64,000 nt of DNA from Brachypodius melanocephalos (lineage: Eukaryota > Chordata > Aves > Passeriformes > Pycnonotidae). The stretch's first letter is position 1; the number at the start of each line of letters is the position of its first letter. The translations under genes and the position numbers were made by a program. Shown piece by piece: positions 11,601-26,600 of this stretch. The notes beneath the pieces were generated by a model. The model had not been told where the DNA came from, ran no database searches, and saw nothing but the letters and a program-made list of their open reading frames with translations. Location of the stretch: NCBI GenBank assembly GCA_013398615.1, contig VZSR01000690.1:1163053-1227052 (forward strand). The letters run 5' to 3'.

Positions 11601-14600
11601 CAAACAATATGTAATTTTCTTAAACCACCTAAAAATTTGTCAGATTTTCTTGAATGCACAGACGTTACCTGTTTTCTCTTGTGAAAGGGTTAGAATTAAA
11701 ATGAATTGCAGATTCCAGAAATCCTGCTAGGCAATAAAATAAAGTTAAGTAAGTGAGAATCTGCCCATGAAGTAATATAGTTAACATTGCTTAAGCTGTA
11801 TCCAGAGAAAATTATCTTAACTGTTGCTCAAGTGTTAATGATTGAAATTCAAGTGGTTAAAATCAGTTTCACAAGTTCAGACATTTATATTTCAGTGCTA
11901 TAACAAGGAATCATGTTTGCAGCTAGTTGGATAATTTGTTGGATAATGAGATACAGCATTGTTATTGACAAGCCACGGGAGACAAGATTTTATGCTTAGT
12001 GTTATTTTCTTTCTAATAGTTACAAATACTTCTCAACAGTAGTTGAGGAAAGCTATGCAGTTAAAGAAACCAAACAATGAGTAACCTTTAACCACTGACC
12101 ATGCTTCTGTTAGCGGTAGCTTTTTGCATGGTGATAACCATCTGACGAGGTAAGTGCCTGATGTTGTTGTGATGCCAATCTGTTGGAATGTTGTTATTTG
12201 TTCATCAGGGAAAACAAAAGTACTTTTGTAGGGAAAAATTACTTTTCACATGGGAAAAGAGAGAAAGGAGAGTATACAAAATACTTTCAAATAAATAAAT
12301 ATGTGTTCCTGGGATATTTATGAAGCTCTGCCAGAGCTTTAAGCCACATTATAAGAAAAAAAAATGAATTTTGTAACTTCTAGGAAGTCTTGGCAACTGA
12401 CACATTACACTGTAAAAGGTTCCTTTTAAATTAGTAAGTCTAAAACATCTCTTACATTAAATGAGGCAGCTTTGAGGTACATTTTTGAAACTAATAAACT
12501 AGGTAGAAGTCATTTTTGCTCACTCCATCTCTCAATTCTAATCTCTTAGATTTGAGTTATTTGCTTTAAGCTTTACTGAAATGTATCAGCTCAGCTTCTC
12601 CCCTCTGTTGTCCAGCATCTGATGATAATTTGGTATGTAAAGCACTTTCAGTCTATTTAAGGAAAATTTTTCCAGAGAGACCTGTTTGTAGCTTTCTGAG
12701 GACTACATTAACTTTGTAGAAATTACAAGCTTAATGAGTGTATCAATATTATTGATGATGAAATCCTTTCATTAGTGTGACAAGCAAAACTTGCATTAAA
12801 TTTTAAAGATCTGTTTGACCCATCCAAAAGATAGCTATTCTTTATCATAAAGTAGTCTACAAGGCTGTGTTAAATAAGAGAAATATTCTGAAAGAAATTG
12901 TCTATACATTTGTAACTTAGTTACAGATGGACTGAAACTCTTACATGCTATTCCTGTCTCCTACTGCCTCCTGTGGAGAAGCAGTAAGACTGTGAGGGTC
13001 TGGTCTCTGAGGGTCTGAGATTCTGCAGTGATTCCTACTCATTTTGCTGTACAGAAATTACAAATGAAAAAAAGAAATCCAATGCAAAAAATTGGTAAAT
13101 GCTGGAATAGTATGAACTCAGTCTACATTCTTAAATGTCTCCAAGTTCAGTAGAATTCACTGTGAATTTTTAGTATCATGTAAGAGATTTAGAAGATACT
13201 TGTGATTTCATGTCCTTTTCTGGCTTTGAAAGTCTTGAGTGATGCATCTAGTTTTCTTACAGTGTCTTCAGCAAATACTCTTCCCATAAATGAGAGACCA
13301 CACATAAAGATTCGAGTCAGGGGAAAAAGAGTTAAATATGGACGCTTATAAAGTTTTTGAGTTTTCAAAGTTTCACCATAAAAACAGAATCTCAGTTGTG
13401 TATTTTTCAAACTGTGCTAGGTTTATAAATACTGACTTGATAAAATTAACAACTGGCTGTATTTGGACCCTGAAATTTAACCCTATTGGTGAAATTTTCA
13501 AAAATTACTAACATGGTTTTATTTGCTTCAATTGTAGTTGTTATCACACTGGCTTTGATGCTAGCAGAGGTGGATTTTTGGAAGCATCTAATTCTGTAGT
13601 TTAACAAGAAATTTATTAATATTTTTAGGATAAGCCACTACTTGCCAGCAAGTTACTCAAGTTGATACATACATATGTCAATGCAGAATCACTTAAGTAC
13701 CATAGATTTTAGTCTAAAATCCCTGTCTCTGTTTCAAGCTTGAGTAAAACCTGTTCCACTATACAGTTATATATTTGTGCATTGATGTTCTATAATTGTG
13801 TGGTGTTATCAAGGTGAAATGTCTATAACACAGACTCCTACGCTTCATGCCAGATTTTACACCTTACTTTCTGTTATAAACGAATTATGAATCAAATTGA
13901 TAAAAAAGANNNNNNNNNNNNNNNNNNNNNNNNNNNNNNNNNNNNNNNNNNNNNNNNNNNNNNNNNNNNNNNNNNNNNNNNNNNNNNNNNNNNNNNNNNN
14001 NNNNNNNNNTATTTCATACCCGAATTTATATCACTTATATCTCACACTTTCTATCAGCTACTTCAGAATAGGAAATCGATGTGTGTGTAAGGTGTATGCT
14101 ATCATTTTTCTCTACCCAAGTTGTTGATTCAGTTGATTCAGCTGGTTTAGATGAAGGACACACTTTGGACTCCTACTGTTATGGCTCCATGGTCAGGGTG
14201 CGTAAGATATGTGCTTGAACAAGAGATATTTACAGCTGGAAATGACTGTAAAGGTTTAAATGACATCAAGTAATTAAAATAACTTCTTGTGGAAATACTC
14301 AGCTCTTTTAAGAGAAAAAAACTAATCCCCAACAATTATTTTGCATATATATATATAGACCATAGAAGCTCTCAGAGGAGTATCTGAAAATTTGCTATGC
14401 GTGTGATTGTTTTCGTGACTACTCAATAAGTTCTACAGATCCTTGTTGTTGGCTTAAGAAGGGTAGAAAAAGCAATTGTTGCAGGAGTCATCTGGAAGTG
14501 CCTGCTGTTAGTAGTGGATGACCATGTATAAAATCCTGCTAGTCATAGCTCTGCATCTAGTGACATGCTCTTAATAACATCTCTGTAAACAAATACTGCT

Positions 14601-17600
14601 TTATATCCTTGAATATGCTGGATTGTTCTACTGGTTTAGCTTACTCTTCTGTACTCTTGTAATCCTCAAAAGGATTACAGCTTCTGTGTGTAGCTAATAC
14701 CTAATTTTTGTGATTATGAGTGCTATGTGTGTCACAAAAGGTGAACAGTGAACTGAGTTTATAAGGGCCAGGGCCTGTTTTACCTAAAAATAATCTGCTT
14801 TTGGGAGGGGAATGGTGGGGAAAACGCAGCCCTGGACAGCAGAATGATTTTTCTGCCTAGAGCCACTGTGTGTCAGAAATGGCAAGGGAGGCTACTCGTT
14901 GGAGTGCCCATAGCGGCCCCTGCTGACACTGGGAGTGATGGCTTCAAAAATGAGCATCTGGAGAAACATGCTGCTTAACTTACTCCTCTAAAACAAAGGG
15001 AACTGTGAATATTTTCCAACTGTTGTCAGCAAAGAACTGGTATCTTTTCCCCACCTATGTGGTTTTGTAAAACAGTGTGAACATTCTTGATTATAATCAC
15101 TACAGACACAATAGTGAAGTTTGTTTTAACAATTCTAACTGAACAAAAAGTTTCTTAATCAGCTTGCCTATTTTCAGCAACAGGTATACAAGATGATGAT
15201 GCAACAGGGAAAAGGCTCAGAAAGTTAAGTGTTGGGCAGTATGACAATGATGTTCCTGGAGAGCCATCATATAACAGGTGTGGATGGATGAAGTCTCCTG
15301 TTACTCACCAGACTGTAATTCCAGGATCACAGGTTGCTGGAGGGAAAACCAAGGAGGTAAACAATCAAGAATTTTTCACTAAATTCTGAAGCAAGTGGCC
15401 AGTAGGAAGTCTTATGCTCTGTGTCCAAAATTAATGTGAAGCAATTGGGCAGTTGCATCATGGGAATAAGAACAAATAACTGCATTTACCTCAGAAATGC
15501 AATTCGATGTTTAAGAATGCTCTTGTCTGTTCTATGTTTGCATTTTTTCAGTGTTCCAAGATCACTATGCTGGAACAGTAGATCACATTATATCTGATTA
15601 CAGAAACCTGTAGTTTGATGAAGAATGCCCCACTGTGTCATAGAGAGACAGTGAGAATTATCACACTGTAATTTTGCTTTTGTGTCTTCTCTTAGATGAT
15701 CGCTGTACATTACCAAGATGAAATAGATGGGGGAATCTTCTCCACAATAAAGAATGGAAATGAAGCTGTCACATTCACATCAGCTTTTCCCCTGTCACCA
15801 GAGATGACATATGGTAAGAAAATGTCTATTTATTTATTTATTTGTTTGTTTTAATAGTACTATTGACATTTTAGCTGTTACTGAAGAGGAACTGCCTTTT
15901 CCCCTCGATCCTAGGGACAGCACCTCCACTATGTCATCAGCAGATTCCTTCCAGCCAAAAGGTCAGCAGACCATCTGAGCTGTACAGAACCATTTCTGGT
16001 AAGGTACCCCTCTTCCCTAAAAAATGTGAAAAATGAACTGTGTGTGAAGGCAACTAGTACAACAGTGGTTTATAAATAGGACATATAAATGGTGAATTTA
16101 GACATGCAAGGCAGAGAAATGGATTTTAGCAGTCCTATTTTGATCACACCAAAAAGAAGTGAGTAATGAAGAATTATGCAAGAAATATTTAATGCTTTCC
16201 AGATTTTAACTGCCAACAGGGAATCCTATGTTCACATTCATTGTGCAGATTCAGTGTGGAGCTATTAGGCAGCTGCATCACAGAAGTAAGAGGAAATGCA
16301 ACTCAGTGTTTGAGGCTATCCTGCTCTTGTTTTCTCTATCTGTTTGCATGGTTTCAATGTTCCTCAGTCTTTCTGCTGATATTTGATGACGTGAAAATTC
16401 TACTATCAGGAGATTTGAGTTCTTTGTGGTTTTAAGCAGGTTTTGTCTCCATCTGAGGAAAGACAGGTAATATCCATGTTGTCATCTTTCCAGGCAAGTG
16501 AAGCTGACAATAGACCTTGACACTAGTCAAGGAGATCCTTAACCAGAGGAATGGATGTTCTGGAGGCTTTTTTTTTGCCATGATAGAGTTTGTAAATGTG
16601 CAACCATGGGAAAGTAGTTGGTAGTAGATGATTACATATTTAAAGATGTAATATTATTTAGCTATGATTTTTTATAATAAGAGATGGTTTTCAATGCCTT
16701 AACTCTTTGCTACTAAAAATAGCAGCTAAGCTACCTGTCACCTTTTTTGTGCAAAATTATTTGAAAACACTAGGATTTAAAAGAAAAAAAGTATTTCTGG
16801 ACTGCATCAGAAAGTGCAGGACATAGCAGGAAGTCAGCTAATGTATTTAAAACCTGAATAAAAACGACAGGCATTGATTTTATGCATTACATGACGTTCA
16901 AATGAAAATACATGTATATTATGTATAGTTTTACTGCTTAGGCTATGACTGTCTTCTCCAGGAGGATCTTGATAGTAGACTTTCAATAAATTTGATTATG
17001 GGTTTTGATGCAATAATAGAGTTTCAGTTTTAACTTAAAAAAACCCCAAACCTTTATGTTTAATTTACCTCACTTAATAGGTATCAAAAGCAAACAACAT
17101 CAACACAGAATAAAATTAGCTATAGAAAAATCTTCTACCCAGTTCAAGACATTTTTTTATGGTTCTCCCTATTTCTAAGTAATTAGTGGCAGATATCCTC
17201 CTGGGGACAACTTCATCAAATCAATTACAGGTTGATCTACTGAACACTTTGTTGTTAAATAGTTTCTATTAATGTTGCTAAGAGCTAAGACTTGCCCTGG
17301 AAAAATATTTGGCTTTCAATGTATTTTTCTATTTTGATTCTCCTGCTTAATTCTAAATGCTGTCATCTCTCAAATGCTCGTTTTAGATACTCAGCTATTC
17401 TTCCTTTGAGTGCCTGTTTGGAAATGAGGCTTAAGGTGTACTGAATGCTACAGGTTAAGTGCTCATCTCCACGCAGCTTTGGTTTTAGCTGTAAACAAAA
17501 TGTACTTTGACATTAAAGGTATTAATTCTTAGTTAGTTAAAGGTTAAAAGTGTATGAGGGGGGTCAGCTAGAAAACAGGAAGTTAAAGATACCTGTTAGC

Positions 17601-20600
17601 AAGCATCTCTTAGAAATGTTAATTGGGCAACTTTCCCATCAGAGCACAGAAATGTCTATTGTCAGAGGCAAGTAAGAATCATACTTTAAATGTTTTAAAT
17701 TTTTGTCTTTTCCCTTAATTTCTACTATAGTTATTGCGTGTATCTATGGTATCTACTGTATCTACTTGCTTCTGTGTCTTCTGATTTCTTTGGCAAGAAG
17801 TGCTTCTTATTTCTGCTACCAATCCTTAGTTCATGCCCAGAGCAAGAGTATTATGTTTTGTGTGTTGAAGAGGCCAAGAATCTGAAGGGAACAGACGCAG
17901 CTGTTCCTGTGGTTGAGACTGCTTTAATGCACATGCCATAAAGGTGACTCTAACAGCGTGCACTTTCCAAGAGTTCTTAACAGCCTCAATTTTTAGTACT
18001 TTCCCTTGCAGCCTAGCTCCTCTTTTAAATGCTTACATGGTCTTTATTTTAATAAAAGACAGGAAACATACTGACTTCTTCAGAAATTTTCAACACTGTG
18101 AAGCCTTTTGAGTCATGGACTCTGGAGTCTTAATTTCTGCCATTAAGATATCACCACTTTTGTCTCAGTTCAGATCACCCTTGAATTCAAAATTGCTTCG
18201 TTCTGCATGTTAGCTTTGCTATTTATCTGCTTTTTAAGTTACCAGTGAGGATGCTGTAACCTGGTTACCAATTATCTAGATGTATTACTGTTTTATATCC
18301 TCCCTGTTTCCTTGTGGAGAATAGCATTCAGTGTAATTAGCACTTACCATATCAAGGGATTCTGTTGTGCTTTTAGAAAAGTACAAAAGTATATATTTTG
18401 AAAGAAAAAATACACTGTTTTGTGTATGCTATAGTCAAAAATGGAAATGACATCCAGTCCTTACATACAAAAAATTATAAAATTCTCTCTTCTTTAAGTT
18501 ATTCTTGTAAACTGTGTATCTAGTATCTTCAATGCATCTGATTTTTAACCTGTTTACCTAAGGACACTGTCTTTAATAAAGTCTTACAAAATGGAGCTCT
18601 GTTATTCCTAGAAATCTTAATTTTTCTTTCCAGGTAAAACCATTTTGCTGGGGAAAGTCAGTCTAGTAGTGTTATGTATGTCTCCCTTACATTAGCTATG
18701 CTCTAAACTCTTCATTCTCCCTGTACATTTATTGGAGATATCCTGCCTGCAGGATTTCTTTTCAGAACTTTGTTCTTTATCAAACAGGTGTAAATTTAAC
18801 TTCCCTCAGTCTGTATGCATGCAGTCAATTTTGTGTCAGCACTGCTGCTCGAGTGGTTACTTGCTGCCATGCTTTCGTGGCCCTTTTCTTCATTTTACAT
18901 AGCTTGCAAGTGATACAGCACCCAGAGAGTTCATTCTGAATTATCTTCGAAAGACACCTTGTTTCTTGAGATGAACCTAAGTTGGCTAGTGGCCTATAAA
19001 TTGCCTAGTTTTATAAATAGCCCTCAAAAAATAGGGCTGCTCCAGATAGAACCTGGAATACAGCTCTCTGGAATATCACAATAGCTGATGTATATTCCAT
19101 GGGAGGGAGAGTCCCACACATCAGTGAAGGAACTGAAGTTCTATTTGTAGGCCATTTCGAAACTTATAAAGGCTCTTTTGTCTCAGACAGCAGACAGCTA
19201 ATTCAAGTCCCTTTGTATACAGAAGTAACAAATAAAAGCGTAGGAAACTCTTTGCCAGGGAACTGAATGCTGGCTAGCTGCCCTGCCACTCCACCCCTGA
19301 GGCTAGATGTGAAGAACTGCCCCTTCTTCAACCCTGGTCAAAGCATAAAAAGAAGTTTGCAGAAGGTCTGCATTCACAAACCGGCACTGTCTTGCAACAG
19401 AAGGCAACAATCTGTGGAACAAGGGAAGATTGTCTATAATCCTTTATCAATGTACTGACAAAGAGAAGACATGCTACCACTTTTTTCCATCTTTTCTGAA
19501 CAGCCTAACTAGACTTGTGTTGTTCAAGCAGTGCAAATGATGGAATGAAAGCTTTGTTGCCAGTATAAGGAATCTCTGAGCCTTTAACCATGTAAAGCCT
19601 TGCCTTTTCATCTCTTCCATGGAGCTTAGCCTATATACTGTACTCAAAGCTTGTGTATGATCTGCATTTATTCTAAAATTTTTTAAAGGGGCAGCTATTG
19701 TCCTGATGCCATCATGGAACTCTTCAAGACCACACACTAGGATATTTCCACAATTTTTCTCATACATACCCTGTTTTTATCTGACAGAGACATTGTAGCC
19801 CAAAATTCACCTCATTGACTAACACAGTTACTCTATTACATCATCCAGTGAAGTGATAAGTGTTTAATAAATGTATTGGGAGGCAAACCTACAACCTAAC
19901 AGCCTCATTATTGCATAATTCCATTATTGATTAGGATTTTATACTGTTGTGATTTCATACTGTTATTCCAGGATTGTGATTTCTTCCAGTCACTGAGTTG
20001 CAAGGGAAATGATACATACTGCTTAATTTTTTTTTTATTTAAAAATGTCAGGGTTCTAAACTGAGGGTCAGTTTGGGAATAAAAGTGGAACTAATTTGCG
20101 AAAGGGAAGAATTCCTTGTTTACGATGGGCAAAATTTTTCTCCACAATGTGGAAAGCTTTCATCTAATATTCATTTATACCTGTCTTTTTCTCCTCCTCT
20201 TACCTGTTTATGTAAGCTATACATGTCCAAAGCAAGTTAATAGGTTCAGAACTTTTCCAGTTCTGGGCTCATTTGTTTACAACATCAGTGCACCCAGTTA
20301 TGTGGATGGTTATCATAAACTCTGTCCTCTTGGAAACAGGTGCATTTTCATTTTTGCTGTTGCAATTTTTGTGTTTAGGTTTTTTGGATGTTTTGTTTAT
20401 TTTAGTGGTTTTTCATTTGTTTGTTTGTTGAGGCTATCAATGAAAAATAAAAAATACAAGTAGAGAGAGGAAATTTATGACTTAATGCAAAGCAGATACA
20501 CCAGATTTCTGTTACGTTTTCCATTGTCCTGTAATTGCGCTTGACATGTTTATGTTGTGGCTGAATACAGTGTTCATCTACACAATATTTTTATAATTAA

Positions 20601-23600
20601 ACACCTAATGTTTCTTAATTATTATAAAATACACCATTTACTATTGCATAAGAAGCCTCCATAGGCTTCAAGGAGCAAGCAGGAAATTACTTGGCTCTCT
20701 TGTTGGGATTCTACCAACATGAACTTAATGAGGTCTTCCAGAAAGATCATTTGGAATGCTGCAAAGCAAAATCATAAATGTTCAGAGACCACTTCTTGGT
20801 TGTTGTAAGCGCTGAAGTCAATATAATGTATTATGATCTATAACACTTTTCCATCTCTGGGTTACTTTCATTGAGACATTCAGCTCAGTAAAACTAATCT
20901 TTATATGAAGTTTTTATTGCAGGAACATTGGAGATGACTTGATATGTTTTGAAGTCTTCATTGTCACAGATCTCCTTCCCTTTGCACCACTGATCATAAT
21001 ACAGTTCTTAACATATCTTTCAAACACAATCATGGAAATGTTTGGCCTGTGGAGAAATAAGCAACGCTTACTACCAGTGATTTCACTCTGGTAGTTCAAA
21101 TCCACAGCAAAAGTAATAATATTCCATCTCATGTGCTGAAAAGCTTAACCATTTAATTTAGTTTATATCAACCTGAACGGTGGAAAATATCTTGTAACAG
21201 TAGAATAAAACTGAAACTGAAAATAACTTAAAATACTTGTAGTCTATGCCTGCCTTTACTGAGTGGAATTAACCAAAATCCTTATAGTATAAGTGTCTAC
21301 AACTGAGCTGTTTGGTAATCAGCTGTAATTGAGCTTTCCCTGCCCCGCCCCCCTCAGTTTGGCTAAGATTTCATGGGAGGAACTCTCCCAGTCTACACTA
21401 CTTAATTTCCCAAAGCTTTATAGATTAAATGATTTAGAGTTTAATCCATTTAGCTGGCTATATATGGACAGGTTTTGTTTACAGCTATGTTACATGTTTC
21501 TACATAAAATTTAAATCTGTACATATTTTAGCTGCTCAGTAAGCATTCTAATATGTTATTGATTCAGAGGAGAAAGGGATATAATTATACATAACAATAT
21601 AAAAAAGCTAGGGTGTGCCAAGTCCATGGCAGATAGTATGTCATGGTAAACCAGTGGGACAATATAAATGTGTGTTTTCTTTGGCTGGTACATTATAGCT
21701 GACAAAATAGGCCACTCTTCTTACTGGATTTTCATAAGAAAACTCATTCTCTAAAATATACTCTCTCTTCCACTGGTTTTGGATACTCTAGGTTGATAAA
21801 TTATTTTGGAACATTGATAGATTTTGTTTTGTAGCCAGTGTTGTATCTGACAGAGACTCAATAATTTTTCAAATCTGATGCTTATGTCAAGACATAGATA
21901 CTTCATGATGAATTGTTCTTACAGCTCCCTGAGCTAAACTTCTGCAAAGAGACACGATTGGCTGTGACCTACATGTTGAACATCACATTGAACATGAGAA
22001 AAATTCAAGTGCTACAGATGTTCATGGAAAATACTGTGCTAGCAGAATGCATAATCTAGTGCACATGTATATAATTCCATGTGCAGCTTCTCTATAATAC
22101 TGAAGAATTTGAAGGAAAAAAAAAAAGAGAAGATAGGTTCTTCAGACATTACATTGAAGAGATATTGTCAAACTATTCACTGTTTCCTCTTTCTACCCCC
22201 TGGCTTTTGTAGCAGGATTTACATCTGGACAGAAACACTCTGATCATAGATCAGAATGGGCCTTAAGCCATATCCTGCCCTGTTAAAATTGCTTTGGAGA
22301 AAGAATCAGATACTGATTTGAAAAGACTTCGTTTTATACTGTGTGTTTAATTTTCTGTGCAAGTATTTACATTGTGTGTATTTGTTTGTTTGTTTGTATG
22401 GATGACTTTTTATTTCATGTGGGCAAAGTGCTGATAGATATGTAAACCAGAGAGCTGAAACTGTTCCCCTAAAAATGGTCCTGTCAGAGGTCCCTTGGCA
22501 CTGCCTGCATTATCCAAGACTTTTGAAAAGTTAGTCTTCTGCCTAAAACAGCAAATGTGAATTAAGTTTCCTCACAGGGAAATGAGTATCCCAGTGGTGG
22601 AGACTCTAAATACAGAAAGAGGATCTCTACTTTCTCATCCACTCATTTTGTCCTGAATTCAAATGTAGAACTGTAATAAAGGAATGGCAGATCTTGTGAC
22701 AAAAGTTTTCTTACAGGAATTTATATGAAATAAGGTTTCTAGCTTGGAACATCTTTAAAGTCTCTTGCATGTTTTATGTCTTTCATCAATGGTACCTCAA
22801 CAAGTCTTACTGATTCTTGATCCCTCACTAGTAGTATTAAATCAAGCAACTGCTGAAAGGTTCTTCATCAAGAACCCACCCACCCTGTAAGTGCTTCCCT
22901 TATTTGGGGTACCGCACTTTAATCTAGTCTGTTACTTGTTTTGTCTTGACTAACTTTTCATATCACTGAGAACTGAAAATGAAACAACTGCCTTATTCCA
23001 AAAGGATTTAGTAACTGAGAAAAATCTTGAAGATTTGCATAAGACACATTATTGCCAGTTGCAGTTTCATTCAGGAACCAATACAACTGAAAGTTTAATT
23101 GTGCAGCCTGCAGCTTACATCCTTCCTGTAGCTCTAGTCCAAAAGCATCTTCTCTTGAGAGAAACCAGTAGCATTATCTGGTGTTTATTTATTTTTGTGG
23201 GTTGTTTTTTTTTAATGCTTGTCATCCAAGATAACTGACTATACTTGGAATATGCATTTATTAGTTGAAAAGATGGTGGCACTTCCAAGGGTGCTGAACA
23301 CAGTTTCTTGTTATGTTCACTAGCATCTGTGAGAGCTCAAAAATTCTCAAATTTGGGCAATAAAATAAGGTAAAATTCTGAAGTTACATTTTTTTTTAAA
23401 AAAAAAGTTGTATATATAATCAAATATTACATGGGAAAATGTGTTTATACAATACTTCAGTGTTGTTACTTGACCATAGTCTCAAAGCATATGTGCCTCT
23501 TCAGTTAAATTTGAAATACACCCTGATAATACCACTGCTGGTGGGTGGTGGTGGTGGTGGTTTGGTTTTGTTTTTTTCCTCTTTCTTTTTTCATGCTAAG

Positions 23601-26600
23601 AACCACGGGAGAAGTGATTACTTGAGAGGTTTCTAAAGCATTCTGTTTTAGAGTTTGTTTTCTCTTTTTTCCCCTTTCCATGGGAAAAAGTAATGCATTT
23701 ACCCAAATAAATCGGTAATTTGAAAAATAACTATCTTTGTATATATTCCTTGAAATATAGATTAATAATATCTTAAACATATATAAAAAACCAAAAGGAT
23801 CTGAAGCTGAGAAATCCATCACTAATATTTGCTTCTTTTGAAGATGCAAACAATAAGCCATTGACAGAAACTTAAAAACTATTTAATAGAAATACAGGGT
23901 TGGATGAGCAGGCAGCCTGGCAGATGTGTTTGTTTTTACGCATACCTGAGGTTGCTTGTTTGCAGTGCATGTGCATAACATACATTTTTGAGATGTCACT
24001 AGTCACTTTGTCTGGAAAAGGTTAAATTAACAAAAAAACCATGGGAACAACGACTGCTCTTGGTATGATTTATGAAATTTTTTCAACTTTTTCAGGATCA
24101 GACTTCCTACTATATGACATGGCACTTAATGACTGTCACATGCCTGAGTAATCCATGTAGTTTGAGGGAAGGCCGAAGAAGAAAGCTCCAAAAATCAAAG
24201 TAGAGCAGTGAACATGCTTTTTCAAAAAAAATTTTGCAGTTTTAAAATTATCCTGTGTTTGAGTGTCTGGGATGGTCTGTCCACTGCATTCACAAGTTAA
24301 AGATACTCTGCAGTTTCAGAATGACAGACCTTCCAGTGCTGAGTGGGAACAGAGAGGAAATACACATTCAGTTCCACTTAATTGTTTATAATCTAACGGT
24401 CATATTGCTCTTTGTTTTTTAAGATGCTGTTCTTCCCTATGTTAATTCTCCTCATGTTTATTCCCTCTTGCAGAGGGAGAGAAAAACAAATTAATTTGTG
24501 TTTTTCTATGCCTGAGTTAGGCATGTTATTTCACAAATCCATTTATATTCAGGCACCTTGTAGACAAAATTTGAAATGAACAATCTACTTTACCTTGACT
24601 CCCACATTTCTGTCAATCATCAGAGTAGCAGGGAAACACATGACATTCCTTCACCAATTGCAGAGTTTGCTGCATTTGTATGACGAACACATCATAGCCA
24701 CTGTGCTGGAGGGGTTCTGGTTGGAGAAAGGTGCATGTTACAATTCAAGCCCTACATTTTAAACTATTTTGGATACACTTTGCAGTGTAATGGTTCTGAT
24801 CAAACCAGGAATCTTATGTACTGTATCTAGGAGAAATGTACACTGGTACCACCTTGCAGAGATTGAAAGACCTGATCCTGATTGCTGTGCTGTGCCTGGA
24901 AAGCCATGAAACCAATTCTTCTTGCCAAATAACAGACTTTCTCCTTTTGACATGGCAGTATTTTACACAATGTGCTGACTTAAACTCAATCAGTTCCTCA
25001 CCCAAGACATCCAACACTGCCTTTCTTTCTTTTCCTAACTCTTATTTTGTGTACAATCAACCTTGCCCTTTTCTATCTTCTGGCTTTAGAGTTTCAGACT
25101 TTTTTCTTCCTTGGAGAAGAAAATCTCATCTGCTTGAAACTTCAAATTTGTGAGAGACAAGCACAGGGTGAGATTTTTGTTATGCACCCTTTTTGTTTTG
25201 TCCACATCAGAGGGATTTTCTTGATAAGTAGTCCCTTAAGTATAATTGAGTCTGTTAGAAGGATCCGTGCAAAAAAATCTTAAGAAAGGATGAATTTGAT
25301 AAATGCTGACAAAACTCAAGTATATTAATACTTTTAATTATATGATTTCTGCATGCATTACATCCTTATAATACTTTGGAAAATAAGTTTCCTACTTAAC
25401 CACTTACTTCTTGATATGTCATCTCAGACTACTGTTATCTTCTTTGTTAAAGGTTACTGTTCTAGTTCCCTTCTAATTCAGCAAGTGTAAATAGCCAAAC
25501 AAGCAAAGCTTTCAAGATTTGAAAATCAGGAAAGAAATGAGGTATCCAAAGGTCCTGTGATTAGAGTGCTTTTTATGCAGAGATGGGGATGCTTTCTATG
25601 GAGAGAAATTTTCTCTAATCATTATTGTTTATAGGAATGTGAGGTCTGTGTTTGACTGCATCTGGCTCTGCCAGGAAGCATCCAAGAGGAAGTGTAGTTT
25701 TGTAATAAATTAATCTAAGTAACTGATGTCTGTTCTGAACTGCTGCGTAATAATCTCTTCTAACCCTGTGGCAAGGATTTTCCCTTCTTTTTACCTGATA
25801 ATATGCTGTATATCACAACTAACCTTTGCTATTTGATTCTTCTGAGAGCAATCTATGCAACGTGTTTAATAGGAGCAGCTGCTATGAAGGAAAACAGTGG
25901 TAGGAAGGAATATTCTTATAAAGGAATGGTTTGCTTTACATTATGATCTGTGGAAGAAAGCAAAATGTTAGTTTACCAGTACTCATCTCTATAACCAAGC
26001 CAGCTTATGTATTTTAATATTATCAAAATGGTTTCGTACACACATTCAGAACGTGGTGCTGGTAGAAATTTGAAAGCAATAGAATAATTCATTATGGGGA
26101 AGTTTTAAATGGCTGTATTTATTTCTGTCTAGATCTAGTAATTTCCTGCAGTCATCCTTTCAGAAAATACGGTGTGCTGGGCACTGAAGAACAATCTGAA
26201 AAGGAAATGTGCTGCTCATTGTGCAGCTGCAGTGTTTCCATTAGTCTTCCTGACCTGTAAATAAAACCTGCTCAGAACAATGCTAGGGGGATGTTGAATG
26301 CAATGCATTAAGACTACACGTATTTTGTGATCTTGAGAAGCGAGTAAAACTTTACTCAGAGCTCTGGATGCTAAATTTGTTCGAGAGTGTTCAGCCAGTT
26401 TGGTGCAATAGAGTAGCTGGGCTTTGGTCAACGTTAAAAAGCACTAATCTGACACTTCTCGGTTCCGTGTCTTGCATCTCTGAAAGAAACAAGTAAGGTC
26501 AAATGAAGTGGTAGGGGAAGAACACCCCGCCCCCCAATACTCAAAAAAACCCCCCAAAATCAACCAAATACCACCTCCATCTCCCCCCAACCCAAGCCCC

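Larger units (their letters stand above)
5610..13871 (+). other. TNS3: TNS3 intron 1, part before the assembly gap
   Basis: AT-rich intronic DNA. Apart from the inverted repeat at 5672-5790, a CR1 fragment near 7660-7850 and short poly(A)/(TA) tracts, I see no gene or identifiable repeat. Short open frames (for example 6287-6568, 8134-8448, 8928-9209) lack splice sites, recognisable motifs or protein-like composition. Confidence 0.55.

Noticed and set aside
13887..14127. Open frames running through the N gap
   Set aside because: They exist only because the unknown bases contain no stop codons.
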